Source: Clostridia bacterium (GTDB lineage Bacteria; Bacillota; Clostridia; Oscillospirales; CAG-272). From it: a stretch of DNA of 42,781 bases. Under the pieces are notes generated by a model that was not told the origin of the DNA, did not search any database, and saw only the letters and a list, made by a program, of their open reading frames with translations. The stretch is taken from positions 1-42,781 of the forward strand of contig JAFUPK010000011.1 in NCBI GenBank assembly GCA_017481265.1, written 5' to 3'. The stretch's first letter is position 1. Each line of letters opens with the position of its first letter. A program made the position numbers and the translations under genes. Of this stretch, positions 34,624-41,108 are shown one piece after another.

Positions 34624-34779
34624 GTGTTCCGCAAATTGTTTTCTCTGCCGTTTGCCGCAAGAAGTTCTGAGCTCGGCGCACCTTACACAGGTGAGCTTGA
34701 CCAAGGAATAATCATAGCCATTATACTCATTGCCCTGTTTGTGGCGTTTATTACTGTTAAAGGGATGAGAAGAAAATAA
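34624..34779 (+). CDS. 51-residue single-pass membrane peptide
   Basis: A short GTG-started gene absent from normal calls. The product has a basic/aromatic N-terminus (MFRKLFSLPFAARSSE), a single membrane helix (GIIIAIILIALFVAFITV, about 28-45) and a basic end (KGMRRK). AAGGAG lies 10 nt before the GTG. A dedicated perfect promoter and a 15-bp terminator-like hairpin downstream make it a self-contained unit. The overlapping 32-codon frame from ATG 34615 is less likely because the ribosome site abuts it. No family recognised. Confidence 0.8.
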   Translation: MFRKLFSLPFAARSSELGAPYTGELDQGIIIAIILIALFVAFITVKGMRRK

Positions 34780-34801
34780 CCGCAAGCATTAAATAGTCCT
34801 T

Positions 34802-34849
34802 CATTTGGCTGTCACAAGCTCGTGTTCGCGAAGCTGTGACAGCCAAATG
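34802..34849 (+). terminator. Strong hairpin after the 51-residue membrane peptide gene
   Basis: CATTTGGCTGTCACA (34802-34816) pairs perfectly with TGTGACAGCCAAATG (34835-34849). Only a short T-rich tail (TTTCGTT) follows, so it may be a weak terminator or a stabilising 3' structure. Confidence 0.6.
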
Positions 34850-34931
34850 TTTCGTTAAGCCTGCCCGGTTGTAAAATTCCTCAACAGCCCGGAAGTTTTT
34901 CGTCTCTTTTCGCAAAAATTTGATTTCGGTC

Positions 34932-34960
34932 TTGAAATCACGGGCAGTCTGCAGTACAAT
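34932..34960 (+). promoter_or_regulatory. Promoter of azlCD
   Basis: TTGAAA (34932-34937), 17-nt spacer, TACAAT (34955-34960), 47 nt before the azlC start. Confidence 0.75.
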
Positions 34961-35006
34961 ATACCTTGGTTTTCAAAAATGACAAGAACTTAATGGGTAA
35001 AAGCAT

Positions 35007-35720
35007 ATGAACAAGAAAAAACTTTTCCTTTCGGGAATGCGCGACGGCATCCCCATCACTCTCGGATATTTTGCCGTGTCCTTCGCCCTCGGTATCACCG
35101 CAGGCAAAGCGGGGTTTTCGGCTATTCAGGCTTTTGTGGCAAGCCTTTTAAACAACGCCTCTGCAGGTGAGTACGCCGCGATCGCACTTATCGCCTCGGG
35201 CGCAGGATTTGCCGAGGTAGCTCTCATGGAGCTTATCGCAAACGCCCGTTATTTTCTTATGGCGTGCACCATGTCTCAGAAATTTTCACCGGACACCCCC
35301 TTTTATCACAGGCTCCTTATCGGCTTTGACCTGACCGACGAGATATTCGCGATCAACGTCACGCGGAAGGGATATATTGAGCCCGCCTACGCATACGGAG
35401 CTATTGTGACCGTCCTTCCCGGTTGGTCTGTGGGTACTGCTCTCGGAGTTATCGTCGGTGACGTTATACCTCCCTTTGCGGTAAGTGCTCTCGGAGTGGC
35501 GATATTCGGTATGTTCATCGCCATCATCGTACCTCCCGCGGTAAAGAACCGTGTTATTGCCGTTACCGTACTTGCAAGCTTTGCGCTCAGCACCGCTGTG
35601 AACAAGCTTTCATTTTTTGACTTTATTCCTTCGGGTACAAAGACCATCATCCTCACCGTGGTGATATCCCTTGCGGCGGCTATCATCCGTCCCATCCCCG
35701 ATGACGGGGACTGTGAATAA
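35007..35720 (+). CDS. azlC: Branched-chain amino acid permease, large subunit AzlC
   Basis: A 237-residue membrane protein of the AzlC family. MRDGIPITLGYFAVSFALGITAGKAGFS, the NNASAGEYAA and ELIANARYFLMA segments and LIGFDLTDEIFAI are the family core, and about seven hydrophobic helices are seen. With AzlD it exports or imports branched-chain amino acids (azaleucine resistance in Bacillus). The ribosome site is weak (GGGTAAAAGC). Its last 66 codons are duplicated at 39527-39727. Confidence 0.93.
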   Translation: MNKKKLFLSGMRDGIPITLGYFAVSFALGITAGKAGFSAIQAFVASLLNNASAGEYAAIALIASGAGFAEVALMELIANARYFLMACTMSQKFSPDTPFYHRLLIGFDLTDEIFAINVTRKGYIEPAYAYGAIVTVLPGWSVGTALGVIVGDVIPPFAVSALGVAIFGMFIAIIVPPAVKNRVIAVTVLASFALSTAVNKLSFFDFIPSGTKTIILTVVISLAAAIIRPIPDDGDCE

Positions 35721-35770
35721 AGCGTGAAAATTATGACAGCCAATTACGAAACTGCAGCGATTTCACGTCC

Positions 35771-35830
35771 AAACAAACACTAAAAATCAAACATCGGGAT
35801 TTTTGCCGACAAGTCGGCCCGTGTTTGTTT
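35771..35830 (+). repeat. Family C three-way-junction element, copy 1
   Basis: The outer 10-bp stem AAACAAACAC / GTGTTTGTTT (35771-35780, 35821-35830) encloses two arms: AAAAATC/GATTTTT (35782-35788, 35798-35804) and GCCGAC/GTCGGC with an AA loop (35805-35818). It lies in the 140-nt gap between azlC and azlD, transcribed in the same polarity as the other two copies relative to their promoter. About 20 bases upstream (CAGCGATTTCACG) are shared with copy 3. The duplicate azlCD junction at 39728-39738 lacks it. Confidence 0.8.
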
Positions 35831-35860
35831 CAATGTACAGTTTAATAAGGAAATATAGCT

Positions 35861-36169
35861 ATGAACAACAAGATCTGGATATACATACTCATAATGGCGG
35901 CGGTGACATACCTTATCCGCGTAACACCGCTGGTCCTCATACGGCGCGAGATCAAGAACCGCACGGTAAAGTCGTTCCTCTACTATGTACCGTACGTTAC
36001 TCTCGCGGTAATGACGGTGCCTGCCATAATCGACGCCACACGTCATCCCATAGCGGGAGCGGCGGCGTTAGTGGTTGGCGTAGTTCTCGCGGCTTTGGGA
36101 CAGAATATGTTCAAGGTAGCCGTTGCCTGTCCCCTCGTGGTGCTGATAGTTGAAGCGATAATTTTGTGA
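35861..36169 (+). CDS. azlD: Branched-chain amino acid permease, small subunit AzlD
   Basis: A 102-residue membrane protein of the AzlD family with four hydrophobic helices and the motifs AAVTYLIRVTPLVLIRREIKNR and VKSFLYYVPYVTLAVMTVPAI. AAGGAAATATAGCT precedes the ATG. It is the partner of AzlC; the 140-nt spacer to azlC is unusually long for this pair and holds a family C element. A near-identical copy lies at 39739-40047. Confidence 0.93.
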   Translation: MNNKIWIYILIMAAVTYLIRVTPLVLIRREIKNRTVKSFLYYVPYVTLAVMTVPAIIDATRHPIAGAAALVVGVVLAALGQNMFKVAVACPLVVLIVEAIIL

Positions 36170-36264
36170 CGGAAAGCTCCCTGAACGTGTGACAAGGATG
36201 TTTGTTGTGCCTCAAATTATGCGGACAGCACAAAAACCACCCCTGTGGTAGAAAATATTAAATT

Positions 36265-36458
36265 TTAAGCAACATACTGACTTCGTTTTTGTAGCGGAGT
36301 CAGTTTTGTTTTGAGTTGAATACGTACGTTGTTGCAGAAGCTGATGTACTGATCTATGAGAAGGCGAGAGTCCTCATAGGTTCTCGGTTTTGCCCGGTGG
36401 ATACACTCAGTTTTGAGAATTGAGAAAAAAATTCAGTCATAGCGTTATTATACGGATT
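36265..36458 (-). pseudogene. IS3-family transposase remnant (frameshifted C-terminus)
   Basis: On the minus strand the translation reads NPYNNAMTE, then after a one-base shift in a T run (plus-strand A run 36424-36430) FFSILKTECIHRAKPRTYED, then YISFCNNVRIQLKTKLTPLQKRSQYVA and a stop. This is the C-terminal rve/IS3 OrfB pattern ('NPYDNA...ESFFSxLK...YNNxRIQLKxKLTPxEYR'). The rest of the transposase is gone. The sequence between 36180 and 36265 may be the IS end. The remnant abuts the 5'-truncated gene at 36420-36734. Confidence 0.85.
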
Positions 36459-36734
36459 AATAAAATCGAAACATTTCTCAAATCTTTCAAAAATATCAGC
36501 AAGGTATACTCTGCGTCCAAGGCAATAAGCCTCGCTTCTGCGTGTGTGTCTATGTTAACGCTTGAATCTACCATGCTGACAACCTTCGGTGACGGAACAA
36601 TGAGCTTAATGGGTCGTCGCATCCTACTCGGCATATCCGGCGGCGTAATTTCGTTTTTTATCATTGCGATGGCGATCTATATGATCGTACAGGGAACAAA
36701 AAAGATAAAGCTGCTTGGTGCAGCGAAGGAGTAA
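36420..36734 (+). CDS. 5'-truncated small membrane protein (two helices)
   Basis: An open frame of 104 residues with two hydrophobic helices near residues 33-50 and 70-92 and a short basic tail. Its TTG start and first 13 codons lie inside the antisense IS remnant, so the native N-terminus has probably been lost; the native part begins near 36460. No family recognised. The stop overlaps the start of the family B leader. It may still be translated as a fusion, but I regard it as a probable decaying gene. Confidence 0.5.
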   Translation: MRKKFSHSVIIRINKIETFLKSFKNISKVYSASKAISLASACVSMLTLESTMLTTFGDGTMSLMGRRILLGISGGVISFFIIAMAIYMIVQGTKKIKLLGAAKE

Positions 36735-36877
36735 AGTTTGAAAATAAAGCACGCGTAAAGCGTACGTCAGCTTTTTCAAACCCATTTGTGCCTTGCCGCC
36801 AAAAGGCGGGCGGCATTTTACAGAACCTCACATCTGAGAAAAAACGTCACAAATCAAAGAAAGGAATGGTCATAACT
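36726..36877 (+). promoter_or_regulatory. Family B structured 5' leader, copy 2
   Basis: 152 nt, aligned without gaps to 5116-5267 with 11 differences, 7 of them clustered in the third hairpin. There both arms change and still pair (CAGA/TCTG plus TTTT/AAAA). The other stems, the long-range ATTTGTG/CACAAAT pairing and the GAAAGGA ribosome site are unchanged. It ends exactly at the start codon of the 133-residue membrane protein. Confidence 0.75.
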
Positions 36878-37279
36878 ATGGAAAACAAAGAAAAAGAGAC
36901 TTTTAAGTTTACCTACTCCGCAAAGGAACAGGACGAAATCAAAGCGATTCGCAAAAAATATGCTGTACAGGAGCAGACCGAGGATAAGATGGTACAGCTC
37001 CGCCGTCTTGATGCGGCAGTAACACAGAAAGCAACAACCGTGTCGCTTGTATTTGGTATTATCGGCACACTCATTATGGGTATCGGAATGAGCCTTGTCA
37101 TGACCGATATCGGTAATATACTCGGTACACCCCTTGCGTTAGTTATCGGAATTATTACAGGCATTATCGGTATCATTCTTGTGTGCCTGGCATACCCCAT
37201 CTATAACCGCACTCTGAAAAAAGAACGGGAGAAGATTGCTCCCGAAATTATCAGACTTACTGATGAGTTAATGAAGTGA
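36878..37279 (+). CDS. 133-residue two-helix membrane protein of unknown function
   Basis: A cytosolic, charged N-terminus of about 60 residues (FTYSAKEQDEIKAIRKKY, probable helix) is followed by two membrane helices (about 56-75 and 85-108) and a basic C-terminal helix. No family recognised. The start at 36878 has GAAAGGA about 12 nt upstream; a longer frame to 36788 only reads through the leader. It shares its leader with tspO, which hints at joint control. Confidence 0.78.
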   Translation: MENKEKETFKFTYSAKEQDEIKAIRKKYAVQEQTEDKMVQLRRLDAAVTQKATTVSLVFGIIGTLIMGIGMSLVMTDIGNILGTPLALVIGIITGIIGIILVCLAYPIYNRTLKKEREKIAPEIIRLTDELMK

Positions 37280-37322
37280 GGAAAGAGCTTTCGAAAAAAT
37301 CCATGAAATTTTCAGAGAGGTA

Positions 37323-37365
37323 TTGACAGAACTAAGATAACTGTATATAATATATATATACAGTT
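37323..37365 (+). promoter_or_regulatory. Promoter and palindromic operator of the GntR-ABC operon
   Basis: TTGACA (37323-37328), 17-nt spacer, TATAAT (37346-37351). A perfect inverted repeat AACTGTATATA (37339-37349) and TATATACAGTT (37355-37365), with a 5-nt centre, covers the -10. This is the expected place for an autorepressor such as the GntR product encoded just downstream. Confidence 0.85.
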
Positions 37366-37382
37366 ATAACAGAGGTAAGCGC

Positions 37383-37775
37383 GTGAATATATTTATAAAT
37401 AATAATAGCGGTGAACCCATCTACGAGCAGATATATTCTCAGATAAAAGGGCAGATAATAAACGGTACCCTTGCAGAAAATGAACCGCTTCCGTCCATAC
37501 GGGGACTTGCAAAGGATCTTCGCATCAGCTTTATCACCACAAAGCGGGCTTATGAGGAGCTTGAGCGAGACGGATTTATCTACACCTTGCCCGCAAAGGG
37601 ATGCTACGTAGCGCCGAAGAACGTGGAGCTGATCCGTGAGGAGAACCTGAAGCGTATCGAAGCGCATATCGAAGAGATACTCTCTCTTGCCGTGGCTTGC
37701 GGCATCGGAAAAGAGGACGTTTTGGAGATGGTCAGATTTTGTATGGAGGAAAACGAAAATGTCAAACGCACTTGA
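37383..37775 (+). CDS. GntR-family regulator, YtrA type
   Basis: A 130-residue winged-helix repressor. EPIYEQIYSQIKGQIINGTL and PSIRGLAKDLRISFITTKRAYEELERDGFIYT (about 11-75) are the GntR DNA-binding domain, and the short C-terminal helix pair without effector domain marks the YtrA subgroup, which usually sits beside ABC transporters. GTG start with AGAGG upstream. The last 17 nt overlap the ABC ATPase gene, so they are translated together. Confidence 0.92.
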   Translation: MNIFINNNSGEPIYEQIYSQIKGQIINGTLAENEPLPSIRGLAKDLRISFITTKRAYEELERDGFIYTLPAKGCYVAPKNVELIREENLKRIEAHIEEILSLAVACGIGKEDVLEMVRFCMEENENVKRT

Positions 37776-38610
37776 AATAAAGGGACTTACAAAGACCTAC
37801 GGCAATTTTAAGCTTGACGCAATCGACCTTTCCTTGCCGTCAGGCTGTATAATGGGTCTCGTCGGAGAAAACGGCGCCGGCAAGAGCACTACGGTAAAGC
37901 TCATATTCGATATGATACACCGTGACAGCGGAAGTATTAAAATACTCGGATGTGACAATAAGCGCGAGCTTCATCTTGTAAAGGAGGACATAGGTCTTGT
38001 GACCGACGACGTGGGCATCCACGGATGTCTTACCGCCGTACAAGTGGAGAAAATAATGAAATGGACATTCAAGCGCTGGGACAGTGCGGAGTACAGGAAG
38101 CTTATAAAGCAATTCTCCGTTCCCGAAAACAAGATGTTCGGCGAGCTTTCCCGGGGAATGAGGATGAAGGTAGGCATCGCTGTGGCAATGTCTCACGGAG
38201 CGAAGCTTCTTATCCTCGACGAGGCTACCTCGGGGCTTGATCCCGTAGCGAGAGACGAGCTTCTCGATATGCTTTTTGACTTTACGAGAAGTGAGGAAAA
38301 CTCTGTACTCATTTCTTCACATATCGTCAGCGACCTTGAGAAGATCTGTGATTACATCGCGTTTTTACACCGCGGACGGCTGATACTGTGCGAGGAAAAG
38401 GACAGACTGAAGGCAGAGTATGGGATAATCAGATGCAGTGAAGAAGAGCTTGCTGCACTCCCGGCGAAGGCGGTGAAGTATAAGAAGTCAAATCCATACG
38501 GAGTGGAGGCTGTAGTCACAAGAAGACATATTCCATATGAGTATGAGAATGAGATAAGTCCCATAAGCATAGAAGAGCTGTTCGTATTTACGGTGAAAGG
38601 AGACAGATAA
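37759..38610 (+). CDS. ABC transporter ATP-binding protein
   Basis: A 283-residue ATPase: Walker A GENGAGKST (about 36-44), signature LSRGM (about 130), Walker B LLILDEAT and the switch His in SSHIVSDLEKICDYIAFL. The C-terminal region (about 215-283) is the extra domain seen in ABC-2 exporters of the YtrB/BcrA type. The ATG at 37759 has GGAGG 9 nt upstream; longer frames overlap the regulator further and lack homology. The permease follows 3 nt later. Confidence 0.94.
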   Translation: MSNALEIKGLTKTYGNFKLDAIDLSLPSGCIMGLVGENGAGKSTTVKLIFDMIHRDSGSIKILGCDNKRELHLVKEDIGLVTDDVGIHGCLTAVQVEKIMKWTFKRWDSAEYRKLIKQFSVPENKMFGELSRGMRMKVGIAVAMSHGAKLLILDEATSGLDPVARDELLDMLFDFTRSEENSVLISSHIVSDLEKICDYIAFLHRGRLILCEEKDRLKAEYGIIRCSEEELAALPAKAVKYKKSNPYGVEAVVTRRHIPYEYENEISPISIEELFVFTVKGDR

Positions 38611-38613
38611 TTT

Positions 38614-39243
38614 ATGAAAGGACTCATATTAAAAGACCTGTATTTAGTAAAGAAATACTGCAAATCGTATCTGATCCTTACGCTTCTTTTTATCGCGTTA
38701 TCCTCGATGAACGGTGAGAATATGATCTTTGCCTTATACCCCAGCGCGGTATGCGGTATGGTCACCGTATCTCTTATGAGCCTTGACGAAAAGAGCCGCT
38801 GGCTCAGCTACAGTGCGTCTTTGCCTTATTCGAAAGGGCAGATAGTATCGGAAAAATATCTTCTCGGACTTGTCATACAGCTTTTGGTGCTTGTCTTGAC
38901 GGGAATTGCTCAGGCTGTGAGAATGAACAGAGAAGGTACTCTTGAAGCAAAGTCGTTATTTGTACTCATGGCAGTACTTGCGGCAACTGCATTTCTTACG
39001 TCGGCTGTAAATCTGCTTCTTGTGTTCCGTTTCGGCTGTGAACGTGCAAGGATACTTTTCTACGTGCTCATCGGCGTGATATGTGCCTTGGGAGCCGTGA
39101 TTCCGATGTTCCTGAACGGTGAGATAACGCTCCATATAGAGCCTATGACAGCGGCAGTCACAGCAGTAGCTGTAACTGTCATCGGATACGCTTTGTCGTG
39201 GATATTATCTGTACAGATATATAAGAGGCGTGAAATAGGGTAA
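38614..39243 (+). CDS. ABC-2 type permease
   Basis: A 209-residue membrane protein of the ABC-2 (ABC2_membrane_5) type, with six hydrophobic helices. It starts MKGLILKDLYLVKKYC, a common start of this family, and contains YSASLPYSKGQIVSEKY. It forms the export channel with the ATPase. The substrate is unknown; GntR(YtrA)-linked transporters often answer to cell-wall antibiotics or antimicrobial peptides. Confidence 0.9.
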   Translation: MKGLILKDLYLVKKYCKSYLILTLLFIALSSMNGENMIFALYPSAVCGMVTVSLMSLDEKSRWLSYSASLPYSKGQIVSEKYLLGLVIQLLVLVLTGIAQAVRMNREGTLEAKSLFVLMAVLAATAFLTSAVNLLLVFRFGCERARILFYVLIGVICALGAVIPMFLNGEITLHIEPMTAAVTAVAVTVIGYALSWILSVQIYKRREIG

Positions 39244-39259
39244 AAGGAGGATAAGCGGC

Positions 39260-39418
39260 GTGAAAAAGACTTTTTCGGTTATCGGATGCGGTGTCGGCGG
39301 AGCTATGATCGGCTTCTTTGCGGGCAGGCTTGATACGATGGTGGGAATAGTGCTGTTTGCTCTTGGTGTCGTGATTCTTACAGCTTCAAGCTACGTTACG
39401 TTTAAAGATAGCAAATAA
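39260..39418 (+). CDS. 52-residue two-helix membrane peptide in the ABC operon
   Basis: A GTG-started short gene with AAAGGAGG 9 nt upstream, 16 nt after the permease stop. Two hydrophobic segments (about 5-24 and 28-44) are separated by a Gly/Arg turn; ends KDSK. It is glycine-rich (GCGVGGAMIGFFAG). No family recognised. It is probably a small subunit or accessory peptide of the transporter unit. Confidence 0.75.
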   Translation: MKKTFSVIGCGVGGAMIGFFAGRLDTMVGIVLFALGVVILTASSYVTFKDSK

Positions 39419-39526
39419 ATGTCAGGCAAGTGATGTTGAGTTGCAGCCTCTCATTTTTGGAGAGAATATGAAAAAAGTTTAAGATTATAGGGGTGCACTG
39501 TCGATACATCCGAAGTGCATCCCTCT

Positions 39527-39727
39527 GCCATCATCGTACCTCCCGCGGTGAAGAACCGTGTTATTGCCGTTACCGTACTTGCAAGCTTTGCGCTCAGCAC
39601 CGCTGTGAACAAGCTTTCATTTTTTGACTTTATTCCTTCGGGTACAAAGACCATCATCCTCACCGTAGTGATATCCCTTGCGGCGGCTATCATCCATCCC
39701 ATCCCCGATGATGGGGACTGTGAGTAG
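39527..39727 (+). pseudogene. azlC 3' fragment (duplicate)
   Basis: The last 66 codons of azlC (35520-35720) repeated almost exactly; I count five base differences, one changing the protein (Arg to His). It begins abruptly after a short hairpin (GGGGTGCACT at 39490-39499, AGTGCATCCC at 39514-39523). It lacks most of the permease and cannot be functional alone, although the reading frame stays open. Confidence 0.9.
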
Positions 39728-39738
39728 GAGGGCAAACC

Positions 39739-40047
39739 ACGAATAACAAGATCTGGATATACATACTCATAATGGCGGCGGTGACCTACCTTATCCGCGT
39801 AACACCGCTGGTCCTCATACGGCGCGAGATCAAGAACCGCACGGTAAAGTCGTTCCTCTACTATGTACCGTACGTTACTCTCGCGGTAATGACGGTGCCT
39901 GCCATAATCGACGCCACGCGCCATCCCATAGCGGGAGCGGCGGCGTTAGTGGTCGGCGTAGTTCTCGCGGCTTTGGGACAGAATATGTTCAAGGTAGCCG
40001 TTGCCTGCCCCCTCGTGGTGCTGATAGTTGAAGCGATAATTTTGTGA
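39739..40047 (+). CDS. azlD: Second AzlD copy, start codon ACG instead of ATG
   Basis: Near-identical to 35861-36169: the shared coding region from AACAAG onward has five differences, all synonymous. The codon aligned with ATG is ACG, yet AGGAGGG lies 6 nt upstream, an excellent ribosome site. Either ACG is used inefficiently, or translation starts at the internal ATG 39772 (91 residues) with no obvious site, or the gene is newly broken. It sits 11 nt after the azlC fragment and lacks the long spacer of the intact operon. Without its AzlC partner nearby it would rely on the full-length AzlC. Confidence 0.65.
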   Translation, partial: TNNKIWIYILIMAAVTYLIRVTPLVLIRREIKNRTVKSFLYYVPYVTLAVMTVPAIIDATRHPIAGAAALVVGVVLAALGQNMFKVAVACPLVVLIVEAIIL

Positions 40048-40103
40048 CGGGAATTCATGTATTCGAGTTTAGTCATGCCTTTCAAAACTAACGTACGGCG
40101 TTA

Positions 40104-40132
40104 TTGATGAAATATGCTGTGGGATGTATAAT
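40104..40132 (+). promoter_or_regulatory. Promoter of the XRE regulator
   Basis: TTGATG (40104-40109), 17-nt spacer, TATAAT (40127-40132), 45 nt before the ATG at 40178. Confidence 0.8.
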
Positions 40133-40177
40133 ATTATCACAGCCGGCTTAGATATTACGAAGAAAGGCATATACAAA

Positions 40178-40711
40178 ATGAATATTGATATGAAAAAAAC
40201 AGGCGAGCTTATAGCTATGCTGCGTACATCGGCGCACCTTACTCAGGCACAGCTTGGGGAACGTATCGGCGTAGCATACCAGTCTGTATCAAAATGGGAG
40301 CGCGGCGAATGTCTCCCCGATGTTTCGGTCCTTCCCGACCTTGCAAGTATTCTCGGCACAACGGTAGACAACCTGCTTATGGCAGGGCGTATGAACAGTG
40401 AATATAAAGGGCGCATAAGCGTTTCCGATGCCGCAGAGGGGCTCCGCTGTCTCAAACGAATGGGTGAACTTCTCGGATATGACAATATCATATATCTCAA
40501 CGCTGTACGCGGCATAAACGAAGGGATGAACACCAATGTGACGGACGCATTTACCGATGAGCATATTTTTGAAGTCTTTGTCGCTGAGGCTCTCCTTTGG
40601 AGCATAAACGGTGGATATTATGTGGATCTGACGGATATAAATCGCAGCTTCTCATCGGAAAAACTACGCAAACTGCTTACCGATGCAGCTAAAAAACACG
40701 GAATAGTATAA
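40178..40711 (+). CDS. XRE-family HTH transcriptional regulator
   Basis: A 177-residue protein. The helix-turn-helix spans about 9-62: ELIAMLRTSAHLTQAQLGERIGVAYQSVSKWERGECLPDVSVLPDLASILGTTVDNLL. The C-terminal domain (about 75-177) is of unknown type. The ATG at 40178 is chosen because GAAAGG lies 11 nt upstream and the longer frame overlaps the promoter. It ends in an intrinsic terminator at 40718-40768. The target is unknown. Confidence 0.9.
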   Translation: MNIDMKKTGELIAMLRTSAHLTQAQLGERIGVAYQSVSKWERGECLPDVSVLPDLASILGTTVDNLLMAGRMNSEYKGRISVSDAAEGLRCLKRMGELLGYDNIIYLNAVRGINEGMNTNVTDAFTDEHIFEVFVAEALLWSINGGYYVDLTDINRSFSSEKLRKLLTDAAKKHGIV

Positions 40712-40717
40712 AACAAG

Positions 40718-40768
40718 GACTGCCGTAAGTGAGCAAAGTCTCTCTTACGGCAGTCTGTTTTGCTTTTT
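40718..40768 (+). terminator. Terminator of the XRE regulator
   Basis: GACTGCCGTAAG (40718-40729) pairs perfectly with CTTACGGCAGTC (40744-40755), followed by TGTTTTGCTTTTT. Confidence 0.85.
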
Positions 40769-40774
40769 AACGAT

Positions 40775-40828
40775 ATGTTTGCTTCGCAAATGCGATATGA
40801 TATAAATCCATAGTGGGATTTATATCGC
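40775..40828. repeat. Tandem small palindromes between terminator and family A copy 4
   Basis: TTTGC/GCAAA (around 40778-40790) and GCGATAT...ATAAATCC with GGATTTATATCGC (40792-40828). They resemble short hairpin repeats that I associate with gut Clostridia; no gene is seen here. Confidence 0.5.
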
Positions 40829-40861
40829 TGACTTTTTCTGCAGGAAAAAGTCACAGCTTGA

Positions 40862-41078
40862 TGACAAACCCTGTGCGAAAGCACAGGGTTTGTCAAATAA
40901 AACAAAGACTAAATCAACAGTAAAAGGAATGCGCGACCTGCGGGTCGCTTTTTGGACGAATAAGGGGGATTTCGCACTCTGCGGAGTGCGACTCGGGGCG
41001 CTGCCCCCAGACCCTGCGCCCTTTTAAAAAAGGTCGATCAAAACTTTTGTGCATTTTGTCAGCGCAAGACCTTTGTCA
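40862..41078 (+). repeat. Family A multi-hairpin repeat, copy 4
   Basis: A 217-bp complete copy from TGACAAA to TTTGTCA, first hairpin loop GAAA. It is bracketed on both sides by the same near-palindrome ACTTTTTCTGCAGGAAAAAGT (40831-40851 and 41089-41109, 21 nt with one uncompensated central offset). The right copy overlaps the stop codon of the acetyltransferase gene on the other strand. Orientation is plus, 3' of the XRE regulator. Confidence 0.88.
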
Positions 41079-41108
41079 GCGGTCTGTAACTTTTTCTGCA
41101 GGAAAAAG

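Noticed and set aside
34615..34713. 32-codon ATG frame overlapping the 51-residue peptide
   Set aside because: The ribosome site is only about 2 nt from this ATG, and the product has no membrane helix or other coherent feature.
35771..35830. Family C as a tRNA-like cloverleaf
   Set aside because: It lacks acceptor-stem length, T-loop and anticodon features; it is a three-way junction only.
36788..36877. Upstream extension of the 133-residue protein
   Set aside because: The added 30 residues are translated leader sequence; the same residues appear ahead of tspO only because the leader is shared.
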